DNA from: Winogradskyella sp. UBA3174
GTDB taxonomy: Bacteria > Bacteroidota > Bacteroidia > Flavobacteriales > Flavobacteriaceae
NCBI RefSeq assembly: GCF_002364335.1
Contig: NZ_DEXW01000057.1
Location: forward strand, 1 to 64,000
DNA length: 64,000 nucleotides
Direction of reading: 5' to 3'
Made by a program: the position numbers and the translations under genes. Positions within the stretch are counted from its first letter, which is position 1; every line of letters begins with the position of its first letter. This document shows, piece after piece, positions 54,601 through 62,996 of the stretch. The notes below the pieces were generated by a model. It saw only the letters and a list, made by a program, of their open reading frames with translations. It had not been told where the DNA came from and did not search any database.

Positions 54601-56412
54601 AGTAGGTTGATAGTATTTTTCTATATCAATTTCATAAAATACACCAGCATCATTAGAAAGTTCTACCTTATATTCTATTTTATCATTTGGCTGAATACTA
54701 GGGTCTAAAGTTAAAGCAGCGCTAACGTTACGTTGCTCTAGTACTGTCATCCCAGATTGAGCTGACGGTGAAACTATATTTGTAATATTAGCTGATATTG
54801 GTGTAACCATAATTGTAAAATCACTAGCTGTTTGCCCTATACGCTCTATCCCAAAATCTAAATTAGCACTTGTGCTTGAAATATCGCTTTGAGTTAAATC
54901 ATGAAATTTAGCATATTGACCACCGTGATAAGCTCCCATTAAAGAAATACGCATAGACCTTTGAGCTATTGGGATTATTGTACTTGGTGTTGGCCAAAAC
55001 CATTCACTACCATGTTCTGGTGTTGTAGCTAAGACATTCTTGCCAGAACCTATTGATCCATTACTATCTGCACTACCTCCGAGCATCCAGTCATCAGCGA
55101 TACCATTTGATGGAGAAAAAATTGTTGCACCAGAAACATATCTATTATATTTAGTCATATCTGCATGCATCTCGTGCATTTCATCTTCTCTACCAGATAC
55201 AAAAGAAGGGTTGCCACCATAAGGATGTGGAATAGAATTCGCAAAAGAATGGTTCCAAATTGCTGTCTTAAAGTTTCTACTTTGCACAAATTCTTTTATA
55301 ATTTGTGTTTCTGGTTCAGATTCTGGAGATGGACCTCTATAAGAATCACTAGATGGTGTTCCAGATGACCCAGTACCTGCTGAACCCCAGAAATAATCAA
55401 AATTTCTATTAATATCTACACCTCGCGTTACAGAAGTATTTCCTGTACCACCTGTATTTGGTCTTAAATTTTTTCGTTGCATTTGTCCTCCACCAGAATC
55501 AATATGCTCATTCCAACGTAATCCGTCTGGATTTACAACAGGTATAAAATATAATTCGTTATTATCCACTAAATTTTTAATAGCAGGATCCGTATTATAG
55601 TTTTCTATAACATACCACATAAAGTACATATTATTCATTAAGGCACTTACCTCCCGAGCATGTATCATTGACGTGAATAACATTTGAGGTTTAGAACCTT
55701 CTACTGTAGAAGACTCGTCACCTGTAATCCTAACATAATACATTGTTTTAGGGTTCCACCTTGTACCTCCCTGACCTGTATATGTTAATCCATTATTTGA
55801 AATTGTACCTGAAGGGTTTCCCCAAGTCGTTATACCTGTAGTAGATGCATCTTGTTTAACTGAAACAATATTTAGACCATTAGATTGTGAGTAAGATCTC
55901 ATTTGATCTAACTCAGCTTCCATAGCGTCAACTGTTAGACATCCACCCATTGTTCCTAATTCAAAATTTAAAGGTTTTACCCAATCTTTTTCATTTAGCT
56001 CGTTGTATTGGAGATAATTATCTAAAACAGATGATGAAATAGAAGATTTTTGCTGTGCATCATTTTTTCTACTAGCGATAGTCTTAGCATTTTCTAGCTG
56101 AGATGCCGACATTGCTGCTGGTAAGTCATTAACAGCTCTTTGATTATAAAACGCTGATACATTGTTAATAACGACAGCGTATGATATGCCATTTGCATCT
56201 AATATAGATCTATCAACATTTGAAATATCTATACTAAAGCTATTGTTTTTTCCATGTGAAATACCACATTTTAAATCAATACCTTGTTGCGCAAGAACAT
56301 TTAAAGCATCTTGACTCGGATTAATAATAGTAATCCTTGAATGAATTTCTTGTGAAAAAGAAGTTTGCACCATTACAAACAATAATGCTATTAAGCAGGT
56401 GATTTTTCTCAT
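51700..56412 (-). CDS. T9SS-secreted M14 zinc carboxypeptidase, multidomain
   Basis: A 1570-residue secreted enzyme with a signal peptide at about 1-20 (QTSFSQ). The M14 catalytic domain has zinc ligands His251 and Glu254 (SMIHAREVSALMNN), the DINRNFDYFWG segment, the third-ligand region IWNHSFANSIPHPYGG, and a Glu in TPEHGSEWFWP. It is followed by a CBM/jelly-roll region, an FN3 domain (TYDIRYRETTSPTW ... YEVQVRSRC), a GEVED domain (FQYGEVEDYDVYL), a long beta region and a T9SS type A sorting domain (DIQGREILRNNL ... YSAGVYLVQL). It probably trims peptides released by the neighbouring endoprotease. A 20-bp-period direct-repeat site lies 65-95 bp upstream. Confidence 0.92.
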   Translation of the reverse strand: MRKITCLIALLFVMVQTSFSQEIHSRITIINPSQDALNVLAQQGIDLKCGISHGKNNSFSIDISNVDRSILDANGISYAVVINNVSAFYNQRAVNDLPAAMSASQLENAKTIASRKNDAQQKSSISSSVLDNYLQYNELNEKDWVKPLNFELGTMGGCLTVDAMEAELDQMRSYSQSNGLNIVSVKQDASTTGITTWGNPSGTISNNGLTYTGQGGTRWNPKTMYYVRITGDESSTVEGSKPQMLFTSMIHAREVSALMNNMYFMWYVIENYNTDPAIKNLVDNNELYFIPVVNPDGLRWNEHIDSGGGQMQRKNLRPNTGGTGNTSVTRGVDINRNFDYFWGSAGTGSSGTPSSDSYRGPSPESEPETQIIKEFVQSRNFKTAIWNHSFANSIPHPYGGNPSFVSGREDEMHEMHADMTKYNRYVSGATIFSPSNGIADDWMLGGSADSNGSIGSGKNVLATTPEHGSEWFWPTPSTIIPIAQRSMRISLMGAYHGGQYAKFHDLTQSDISSTSANLDFGIERIGQTASDFTIMVTPISANITNIVSPSAQSGMTVLEQRNVSAALTLDPSIQPNDKIEYKVELSNDAGVFYEIDIEKYYQPTVLLFSDPQVGFSDWNNTGWNRTSTGGYTGNRAFRTGDAVPYANNTTKTMTTVSGFDLSNSDEVLVQFYSKWDIERNFDLIEFQASTNGTTWTTLNGKYTKPKSSADTNDHVVKSATNEAFQGNNSSGHIYDGDQMDNWVMEEIVIDGSNNSPFFGASNVLFRFRMRSDTNNVFENYSANAEGFYVDDFKVISLAIPCTTSIPISLAANTITAFTADITWDNIPSATYDIRYRETTSPTWVEVTDLLAASYSITGLEQITDYEVQVRSRCTSTTSDYSASVNFTTTDLTYCTAIGDSIADEYIGGVTLNGTLNDTSSSTTSGYSDLTGSTIFDPIQIGSTGNSIAVSKFWNGSLFDESVSVWIDFNKNGSFEGSEKILEDGANQTTPVSDTFTVPLSAATGNTRMRVLMKYSGTPGSIQDDACEDFQYGEVEDYDVYLYDGLLYTSSTWYPNAPNGSTGLLNTMILDGIYNANTNISINNITVNTGAEINVNKANAITVNGNIINNGEFIMNSDSNEFSSLLLEGSASGDLKYNRYVNSNTNRNDLVSPPFSGESFVDFLSNNTNVLANPTETLYLFGPFDKSVSDYLTFSNTETTPLEAGKGYRVASIDANQIFTFTGSATTGNLNVPIFKTGTVYEVWNLIGNPYPSYIKLEDFILANISEFDSESVAVYGYDSDASNGSYWTIWNLAYADANPNTLITPGQGFFVSSKDGGGSVSFTPSMRAAGSSDDFIAGRTTNPVEHGTLLMTSSNSNFSTDVYFTDSATLGLDLGYDASHFDGAPTDFSIYSELVENNTGTDLAIQAISSSDISNNPIIPLGVNLGQGVQVTISLVNSSLNHNIYLEDALTNTFTLLNTSEYTFTAATDLSDTGRFYLRFDANVLSVGDSDLDNIQVYNNSDRKEIIVRGQLNDATLLTLYDIQGREILRNNLNTNTITNSVSTNGYSAGVYLVQLSNSSYGITKKLIIK

Positions 56413-56476
56413 TAGATTAGGGTTTAATGCATTTTATTAGCGCACTAATATATTATTTAATTCTAATTTTATCCAT

Positions 56477-56507
56477 AAAACGCATAAAAAATCGATGAAA
56501 TGCATAA
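56477..56507 (-). promoter_or_regulatory. 20-bp-period direct-repeat site with AATCGATGAAAT core (copy 1)
   Basis: AAAACGCATAA (56477-56487) recurs as GAAATGCATAA (56497-56507), exactly 20 bp later, around the core AATCGATGAAAT (56490-56501). The same geometry and core are found at 58571-58602. Two direct half-sites about two helical turns apart resemble LytTR-type binding sites; regulator identity is inference. It is upstream of the M14 protease. Confidence 0.5.
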
Positions 56508-56644
56508 TTAAAAAAACAGTAAAATATTAAATAGCTGATTTTTAGTTATTTATAAAAAAATAGGTTTTGTGATTTTAATGAAATAATAAAATAATAGGAT
56601 ACATTTTAACCCTAAGCAATATTCAAAATTGTCTATTTTTACGT

Positions 56645-58336
56645 ATGACAAATATGAATTTGCTTAATGTAAACAGTCTTTCAGTATCATTTTTTACTAA
56701 AGAAAGTGAGACTAAAATTCTACAGAATATTTCCTTTCAGCTATCTAAAAATAGCATTACAGCAGTAGTAGGAGAATCTGGCTCTGGCAAATCTATATCC
56801 GCATTAGCACTGATGGGACTATTGCCTCGTAAAATTTCTAAAATAACAGAAGGTTCAATCCTATTTAATGATCAAAACTTAATAGACCTAGATGAAAAAA
56901 GCTTTAGACAAATTAGAGGTAAAGACATTGCAATGATTTTTCAGGAGCCTATGAGTTCTTTAAATCCTTCAATGCGATGTGGTAGACAAGTTGAAGAAAT
57001 TTTAAAACAACACACCCAATTATCTAAATCTAAGATTAAATCTGACGTTTTAGAGCTATTCGAAAAAGTTAAGTTACCAAATCCTAAGCGCATTTTTAAA
57101 GCTTATCCTCACGAAATTTCTGGTGGTCAGAAACAACGCGTTATGATCGCTATGGCTATTGCTTGTAAACCAAAACTTCTAATTGCAGACGAGCCCACTA
57201 CTGCTCTCGATGTCACAGTGCAAAAAGAAATATTAGAATTATTAAAGGAGATACAAAGAGAAACACAAATGAGTATTTTATTTATTTCTCATGATTTGTC
57301 TTTAGTTTCAGAATTAGCCGAAAATATTATTGTTATGTATAAAGGTGAAATTGTTGAGCAAGGTTCTACCGAATCTATATTTAAAAACCCAAAACACAAC
57401 TATACCAAAGCTTTAATTAGTGCTAGACCTTCAATAGAATACCGACTGAAAAAGCTACCAACCATAGCAGACTTTATGTCTAAAACTTTAGATAATAGCA
57501 GAATATCTGATGCAAATCGACTGAAAAATCATGAAAAGTTATATAGCCAAAAGCCATTACTAGAAGTTATAGATATTGAAAAAACATACCTTTCAAAAAA
57601 TGGTTGGTTCTCTAAAGATATTCCTTTTAAAGCGGTTAACGCTGTAAGCTTTAAAGTCTACCCTGGTGAAACTATTGGGCTTGTTGGCGAATCTGGATGT
57701 GGCAAGTCTACTTTAGGTAATGCTATTCTTCAATTAGATAAAGCAACATCTGGTATTTTAAAATATAAGGGACGAGATATTACAAATTTACGTCCAAGCG
57801 ATTTACGAAAACTGCGAAAAGATATTCAGATTATTTTTCAAGACCCTTTTGCTTCTCTAAACCCTAGACTTAGTGTTGGAAATGCAATTATGGAGCCCAT
57901 GATAGTTCACAATATTGGTAGTTCTGACGAAGAACGTCGCCTCAAGGTTATTGATATTTTAAAAAAAGTAGGTTTAGATGCTTCTGCTTTTAATCGTTAT
58001 CCACATGAATTTTCTGGTGGACAAAGACAACGTATCGGTATCGCAAGAACCATTGCATTAGAGCCTCAACTTATTGTTTGTGATGAGTCGGTTTCTGCTT
58101 TAGATATATCTGTGCAAGCCCAAGTTCTAAATCTTTTAAACGATTTAAAAGAAAGATTCAATTTTACATACATTTTTATATCTCACGACTTAGCTGTCGT
58201 TAAATATATGGCTGATCAACTAATAGTAATGAATAAAGGTGAAGTTGAGGAAATAGGTGATGCTGATGAAATTTATAGATTACCTAAAAGAGAATACACT
58301 AAGAAATTGATTCATGCTATACCAAAAGGTTTATAG
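56645..58336 (+). CDS. ABC transporter with two fused ATPase domains (oligopeptide type)
   Basis: A 563-residue protein of the DppD-DppF/YejF type. The first ATPase has Walker A GESGSGKS, signature SGGQKQR and Walker B LLIADEPTTALD; the second has Walker A GESGCGKS, signature SGGQRQR and LIVCDESVSALD (Ser replaces the usual Pro after DE). Each half ends with the oligopeptide-type tail (IFKNPKHNYTKALISA; IYRLPKREYTKKLIHAIPKG). It would power import of peptides or similar solutes. No permease or binding-protein genes lie beside it, so partners are elsewhere. It is divergent from the M14 protease. Confidence 0.92.
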   Translation: MTNMNLLNVNSLSVSFFTKESETKILQNISFQLSKNSITAVVGESGSGKSISALALMGLLPRKISKITEGSILFNDQNLIDLDEKSFRQIRGKDIAMIFQEPMSSLNPSMRCGRQVEEILKQHTQLSKSKIKSDVLELFEKVKLPNPKRIFKAYPHEISGGQKQRVMIAMAIACKPKLLIADEPTTALDVTVQKEILELLKEIQRETQMSILFISHDLSLVSELAENIIVMYKGEIVEQGSTESIFKNPKHNYTKALISARPSIEYRLKKLPTIADFMSKTLDNSRISDANRLKNHEKLYSQKPLLEVIDIEKTYLSKNGWFSKDIPFKAVNAVSFKVYPGETIGLVGESGCGKSTLGNAILQLDKATSGILKYKGRDITNLRPSDLRKLRKDIQIIFQDPFASLNPRLSVGNAIMEPMIVHNIGSSDEERRLKVIDILKKVGLDASAFNRYPHEFSGGQRQRIGIARTIALEPQLIVCDESVSALDISVQAQVLNLLNDLKERFNFTYIFISHDLAVVKYMADQLIVMNKGEVEEIGDADEIYRLPKREYTKKLIHAIPKGL

Positions 58337-58459
58337 CATGAATACTTTCTTAGCTAACTTTAAAACATCTGAGACTAAGTCCAGCGTGTTTTTAAAACCT
58401 GAAGACAAATTGTTTTCGGTTAAAGTAGGTTCTGGTAGATTTGGGTTCTTTGTTTTCAT
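58331..58459 (-). CDS. Possible small or broken gene in a convergent gap
   Basis: A 42-residue minus-strand frame starts MKTKNPNLPEPTLTEN and ends LAKKVFML. The frame stays open upstream of this ATG to about 58519 (TLNLIYDLPQICHELPL), and an adjacent frame adds SPKFSEPNLP, so a single frameshift near 58512 would give a longer peptide. The composition looks protein-like, and the copy 2 direct-repeat site lies upstream in the right orientation. An overlapping plus-strand frame (58338-58475, MNTFLANFKTSE...) is a weaker alternative. Neither is recognised. Confidence 0.3.
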   Translation of the reverse strand: MKTKNPNLPEPTLTENNLSSGFKNTLDLVSDVLKLAKKVFML

Positions 58460-58570
58460 AAGCGGTAATTCATGACAGATTTGGGGCAAATCATAAATTA
58501 AGTTTAAGGTAAATTTGGTTCACTAAATTTGGGACTGCTAATATGTAACTTATTTTAGTTATTTCAGTTT

Positions 58571-58602
58571 AAATACACTATAAATCGATGAAATACACTT
58601 TA
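58571..58602 (-). promoter_or_regulatory. 20-bp-period direct-repeat site with AATCGATGAAAT core (copy 2)
   Basis: AAATACACT occurs exactly at 58571-58579 and again at 58591-58599, a 20-bp period, around the core AATCGATGAAAT (58583-58594). Core and half-site offsets are the same as in copy 1 (56477-56507). It lies between two convergent genes, so it implies a transcript not otherwise annotated, most simply minus-strand toward 58331. Confidence 0.55.
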
Positions 58603-58640
58603 TTTTAACATTTACAGTCAAATTAATTTTTATTATACAA

Positions 58641-58667
58641 AAAGACCACTCTATAAGAGCGGTCTTT
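58641..58667. terminator. Terminator after scoB
   Basis: AAAGACCACTCT (58641-58652) pairs with AGAGCGGTCTTT (58656-58667) over an ATA loop with one mismatch. On the minus strand it follows the scoB stop by about 25 bp. Confidence 0.75.
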
Positions 58668-58690
58668 CATTTATAATTATGCTTATTCTT

Positions 58691-59344
58691 CTATAAGCTC
58701 ATTTCTGGTATATCACCTTCAATTATTAAATGACCTTCTGTCGCATTTTTAATAGCATCTACAGAAACTCCAGGAGCACGTTCAATAAGTTTAAACCCTT
58801 TTGGTGTCACTTCTATAACTGCTAAATTGGTGACAATCTTTTTAACACATGCCACACCTGTTAGTGGTAATGAGCATTGTTTAAGTAATTTAGAATCGCC
58901 AGCTCTATTTGTGTGCATCATAGCCACAATAATATTTTCTGCACTAGCGACTAAATCCATAGCACCTCCCATTCCTTTTACCATTTTTCCAGGAATTTTC
59001 CAGTTAGCTATATCCCCATGCTCAGAAACCTCCATAGCTCCTAATATTGTTAAATCTACATGCTTACCTCTTATCATTGCAAAACTAGTTGCAGAATCAA
59101 AAAAGGAAGCACCTGGTAATGTTGTTATGGTTTGTTTTCCAGCATTTATAATATCCGCATCTTCTTCACCTTCAAAAGGAAAAGGTCCCATTCCTAGAAC
59201 TCCATTTTCACTTTGAAATTCAACTTCTATATCATCTCTTACAAAATTAGCTACTAATGTAGGTATTCCTATTCCTAGGTTAACGTAATAACCATCTTTG
59301 ACTTCTTTTGCGATTCGTTTTGCAATCCCGTTTTTATCTAACAT
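58691..59344 (-). CDS. scoB: 3-oxoacid CoA-transferase, subunit B
   Basis: A 217-residue subunit that, with ScoA, moves CoA from succinyl-CoA to acetoacetate or similar acids. The catalytic glutamate lies in FQSENGVLGMGP; the family pattern GYYVNLGIGIPTLVANF and GGAMDLVASAENIIVAM are intact. It begins 2 bases after the scoA stop on the minus strand. It fits with the enoyl-CoA hydratase (13575-14357) as part of fatty-acid or ketone use, though the genes are far apart. Confidence 0.95.
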   Translation of the reverse strand: MLDKNGIAKRIAKEVKDGYYVNLGIGIPTLVANFVRDDIEVEFQSENGVLGMGPFPFEGEEDADIINAGKQTITTLPGASFFDSATSFAMIRGKHVDLTILGAMEVSEHGDIANWKIPGKMVKGMGGAMDLVASAENIIVAMMHTNRAGDSKLLKQCSLPLTGVACVKKIVTNLAVIEVTPKGFKLIERAPGVSVDAIKNATEGHLIIEGDIPEMSL

Positions 59345-59346
59345 AA

Positions 59347-60048
59347 TTAATTACGTTGTCTTATTGTTCGTTGTTCAATTCGTTTTTCAAAATGCTCACC
59401 TTTAAAGATGCGCTGCACAAATATGCCAGGAATATGAATTTGATTTGGATCTAATTCACCTACAGGAACTAATTCTTCTACCTCAGCAACCGTAATTTTA
59501 GCTGCACCACACATGTTTGGATTAAAGTTTCTTGCTGTGCCCTTGAAAACTAAATTTCCAGCAGCATCACCCTTCCAAGCTTTAATAAAACCAAAATCTG
59601 CATTAAAGGCGTGTTCTAAAACATACATCTTTCCATCAAACTCTCTTGTTTCTTTTCCTTCGGCTACTTCAGTTCCATATCCTGCTGGTGTATAGAATGC
59701 TGGGAAACCAGCTTGAGCTGCTCTAGCGCGTTCTGCTAATGTACCTTGCGGAATTAACTCAACGTCTAACTCTCCGGATAACATCTGTCTTTCAAATTCG
59801 TCGTTTTCACCTACATAAGATGAAATCATTTTTTTAACTTGTTTTTGTTGTAATAATAAACCTAAACCAAAATCGTCTACACCAGCGTTGTTAGATATAC
59901 AGGTTAAATTTTTTACATTGAGTTTTACAAGTTCTGCAATAGCATTTTCAGGAATACCAGATAGGCCAAATCCACCAAACATAAACATCATATTATCCTC
60001 TACACCGCTAAGCGCGTCAGTGACGTTTGCTACTTTTTTATTAATCAT
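59347..60048 (-). CDS. scoA: 3-oxoacid CoA-transferase, subunit A
   Basis: A 233-residue subunit with the CoA-transferase I motif GGFGLSGIPENAIAEL and the oxyanion-loop motif FYTPAGYGTEVAEGKETREFDG, plus EHAFNADFGFIKAWKGDAAGNLVF. It is the first gene of the scoAB pair; the 93-bp gap before it, shared with the pbp1A stop side, holds no obvious terminator. Confidence 0.95.
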   Translation of the reverse strand: MINKKVANVTDALSGVEDNMMFMFGGFGLSGIPENAIAELVKLNVKNLTCISNNAGVDDFGLGLLLQQKQVKKMISSYVGENDEFERQMLSGELDVELIPQGTLAERARAAQAGFPAFYTPAGYGTEVAEGKETREFDGKMYVLEHAFNADFGFIKAWKGDAAGNLVFKGTARNFNPNMCGAAKITVAEVEELVPVGELDPNQIHIPGIFVQRIFKGEHFEKRIEQRTIRQRN

Positions 60049-60141
60049 AAATATTGAGATTTATAACATTAAAGGTACAAAACTATACATTATGTTAATA
60101 CAAAAAAATAGAAACAAAAACGGATTAGTCTATAAAATTAA

Positions 60142-62487
60142 TTAGAAGTCTGAAAAATCATCTATAGTATCAGAATCATCCGTAGAATCATCATCTGGAG
60201 TTACTTCACAATCTATATTTATCGATAAATCTAAAGGCTTTTCAAATTCATCTTTAGATACTTTAAGCGTTGTATCTTCGTAGCAAGCTTTCATGTAAAG
60301 TCCCCAAATTGGTAATGCCATAGATGCACCTTGACCATATTTTGTACTCTTAAAATGCACAGCTCTATCTTCTGCACCAACCCAAACACCAGTAACTAAA
60401 TTAGGTACCATACCCATAAACCAGCCATCACTTTGATTTTGTGTAGTGCCTGTTTTACCTGCTATCGGGTTTTTAAAACCATAAGGGTAACCTGTCATTA
60501 TCTCTCTGTACATTTGGTTGTACTTATCAACACCTATAGATCTTAAGCGTGCACCAGAACCTGCTTTTGTAACACCTTCCATCAGGTTTACTGTTACATA
60601 GGCAACTTCTTCACTTAAAACATCCTTACTTTCTGGAGTAAACTGATATAAAACAGTGCCATTTTTATCTTCAATACGCGTTACCATTACTGGTTTATTA
60701 TAAACGCCTTTGTTCGCAAATGTTGAGTAGGCAGCTACCATCTCATAAACGCTAATATCTGTTGTCCCTAAAGCTATAGCTGGCACAGGTAATATATCTT
60801 GCTCTATACCTAATTTTTTTGCCATCTCAACGACAGGCTGAGGTCCAATCTCATTCATAAGTCTTGCTGTTACTGTATTCGTTGATGTTGCAAGCGCATC
60901 TTTTAACGTTTGCACACCCGAATATTTAGCATCATTATTTGTAACCGTCCAAGGTTCTGGATTGCCAAACTTATTAGCCTCAATGGTTATTGGTGAACGT
61001 GGAAAAGAATCGCAAGGAGAATATTGAAGTTGATCTATTGCTGTTGCATAAACAAAAGGTTTAAAGGTAGAACCAACTTGGCGTTTTCCTTGTTTTACCA
61101 TATCGTACTGAAAATGTCTGTAATTCATACCACCAACCCAGGCTTTTACGTGACCTGTAAATGGATCCATAGACATCATGCCTGTGCGTAAAAATGATTT
61201 ATAGTAAAGCATAGAATCCATAGGCTTCATTATAGTATCTACATAAGAAGCTTTGCCTTTTACCCATTTAAAAACCTCCATTTCAACAGGCTTTTCAAAA
61301 GAAGCAATAATTTCTTTGTCTGACTTCCCTTGGCCTTTCAATATTCTCCAACGCTCACCACGTCGCATACCATTACGTAATAGCGTATTAATTTCGGATT
61401 GATTTAATTCTAAAAATGGTCTTGTTTTGTTACGCTCTGGTATGTTTTGAGTATCAAATTCAGCTTGTAACCTTGGCATATGTTGTGCTACTGCATCTTC
61501 AGCATATTGTTGCATACGTGAATCTATAGTTGTAAAGACCTTTAAACCATCACTATTAATATTGTATTTAGTACCATCTGGTTTTCTATTCTTTTCATTA
61601 TTGGTCCATTTTTTCATAAATGACCTTAGATATCCCCTAAAGTAAGTCGCAATACCTTCCCGATGAGATTCTGGTGAATAGTTTAAATCTAACTCTGTTT
61701 TTTGTAATGAGTCTTTTGTGGTCTCTTTAATAAAATCGTACTTCATCAATTGCGCTAACACAACGTTACGCCTATTCTTAACTCCGACAGGGTTTCGTCT
61801 TGGGTTGTAAAGTGATGAATTCTTAAACATACCAACAAGCATCGCAGACTCTTTTAAATCTAAATCTTTAGGTTCTTTGCCAAAATAAATACGTGAAGCA
61901 GAACGAATACCGTCACCGTTATTTCCAAAATCATAAATATTGAAATACATCGTAATAATCTCCTCCTTAGTATATTGACGTTCTAAACGCGTAGCTATAA
62001 CCCATTCTTTTATTTTTTGAGTCAGTCTGCTTATGGTACTTGTAGAAGCTACACCTACAAATAATTGTCGCGCAACTTGTTGTGAAATAGTACTTGCACC
62101 ACCTTTACTGCCTAAATTAACTACAGCTCTTAATGTACCACGTGCGTCAATACCTGAATGTTCATAATAACGAACATCTTCAGTAGCAACCAATGCATCA
62201 ACTAAATTCTTTGGTAAATCTTCATATGCAACGGGCGTTCTATTATCATTGAAATAAAACTTTCCCAAGGTTTTATTATCAGATGAGATAATTTCTGTAG
62301 CCAAATTAGTTTCTGGGTTTTCTAATTTTGTATAGTCTGGCATTTCACCTAAAAGTCCCCAAGATGCGAAAAGAAATAATAACACAACAGCTAAAATACC
62401 ACCAGCAAATAGCATCCAAAACCAACGTACAAATTTTGTAAAATCTAATACCACTGGTTTAGATTGTGGTGTTTTCTTTTTTGCCAT
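60142..62487 (-). CDS. Penicillin-binding protein 1A (bifunctional)
   Basis: A 781-residue class A PBP making and cross-linking peptidoglycan. One membrane anchor is at about 22-45. The glycosyltransferase GT51 domain shows ATEDVRYYEHSGIDARGTLRA and GGASTISQQVARQLF. The transpeptidase motifs are STFK at 473-476, the STN motif in ATSTNTVTARLM, and KTGTTQNQSDGWF. The C-terminus is acidic (PDDDSTDDSDTIDDFSDF). It follows gldH by 5 bp and is probably cotranscribed with ricT and gldH. Confidence 0.95.
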   Translation of the reverse strand: MAKKKTPQSKPVVLDFTKFVRWFWMLFAGGILAVVLLFLFASWGLLGEMPDYTKLENPETNLATEIISSDNKTLGKFYFNDNRTPVAYEDLPKNLVDALVATEDVRYYEHSGIDARGTLRAVVNLGSKGGASTISQQVARQLFVGVASTSTISRLTQKIKEWVIATRLERQYTKEEIITMYFNIYDFGNNGDGIRSASRIYFGKEPKDLDLKESAMLVGMFKNSSLYNPRRNPVGVKNRRNVVLAQLMKYDFIKETTKDSLQKTELDLNYSPESHREGIATYFRGYLRSFMKKWTNNEKNRKPDGTKYNINSDGLKVFTTIDSRMQQYAEDAVAQHMPRLQAEFDTQNIPERNKTRPFLELNQSEINTLLRNGMRRGERWRILKGQGKSDKEIIASFEKPVEMEVFKWVKGKASYVDTIMKPMDSMLYYKSFLRTGMMSMDPFTGHVKAWVGGMNYRHFQYDMVKQGKRQVGSTFKPFVYATAIDQLQYSPCDSFPRSPITIEANKFGNPEPWTVTNNDAKYSGVQTLKDALATSTNTVTARLMNEIGPQPVVEMAKKLGIEQDILPVPAIALGTTDISVYEMVAAYSTFANKGVYNKPVMVTRIEDKNGTVLYQFTPESKDVLSEEVAYVTVNLMEGVTKAGSGARLRSIGVDKYNQMYREIMTGYPYGFKNPIAGKTGTTQNQSDGWFMGMVPNLVTGVWVGAEDRAVHFKSTKYGQGASMALPIWGLYMKACYEDTTLKVSKDEFEKPLDLSINIDCEVTPDDDSTDDSDTIDDFSDF

Positions 62488-62492
62488 AATAC

Positions 62493-62996
62493 TTACTTTT
62501 GAGTTATTTCTACTCTAAAACCTATATCCGTAATTCCCTGTAAGTCTACAATACCATTTGCTTCACCATTATTTCGCATAGCGTGCTGAATATTCACAGT
62601 ATATTCTCCTTCTTCAGTAAACTTAAAGTCATTGCTATAACCTCTGTACCAAAGTTTATTCTCTTTAACATCAGAAAAGCCAGTACCTAAAAGTTCCCCA
62701 TTTGGCGCAGCCATTTTATATTCTAAAGTATCTTTTATAATTTTTCCGTTGGGATAATTTAGTTCAACTATGAGAAACAAATTGCTAAACTTATAATCGC
62801 TGTTATTTCTTAGATTAACATACACATTATAATTATTTATAGTGTCTGGTGCTTTAAAGTTAAAACTTGCAACCGTATCTTTATTCCATGAGTTAGGCAC
62901 AGGTTTATAAACATCGTAGACAGCTTTAGAATCGCAACTAAAGCATAACAAACAAAAAACTAAGGTTAGGTATAACCAATTAATCCTTTTTTGCAT
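62493..62996 (-). CDS. gldH: Gliding motility lipoprotein GldH
   Basis: A 167-residue lipoprotein. I start at the ATG with complement 62994-62996 (MQKRINWLYLTL); the longer frame only reads through the ricT C-terminus. The lipobox is CFSC with Cys21. The GldH pattern includes DVYKPVPNSWNKDTVASFNF, NNYNVYVNLRNNSDYKFSNLFLIVELNYPNG and a C-terminal GITDIGFRVE. GldH is needed for gliding in Flavobacterium and its gene is conserved in gliders. It overlaps the ricT stop by 17 bases and precedes pbp1A by 5, so expression is coupled. Confidence 0.92.
   Translation of the reverse strand: MQKRINWLYLTLVFCLLCFSCDSKAVYDVYKPVPNSWNKDTVASFNFKAPDTINNYNVYVNLRNNSDYKFSNLFLIVELNYPNGKIIKDTLEYKMAAPNGELLGTGFSDVKENKLWYRGYSNDFKFTEEGEYTVNIQHAMRNNGEANGIVDLQGITDIGFRVEITQK

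Larger units (their letters stand above)
58476..58690. other. Remainder of the convergent gap
   Basis: Apart from the possible upstream part of the broken small gene, the copy 2 direct-repeat site and the terminator described separately, nothing was recognised. Four ATTTGG motifs between about 58438 and 58531 appear to be a by-product of the repeated Pro-Asn/Pro-Lys codons on the minus strand. Confidence 0.4.

Noticed and set aside
58338..58475. 45-residue plus-strand ORF after the ABC ATPase gene
   Set aside because: Its text (Phe/Ser-rich, no domain) is weaker than the overlapping minus-strand frame, and no regulatory signal precedes it.
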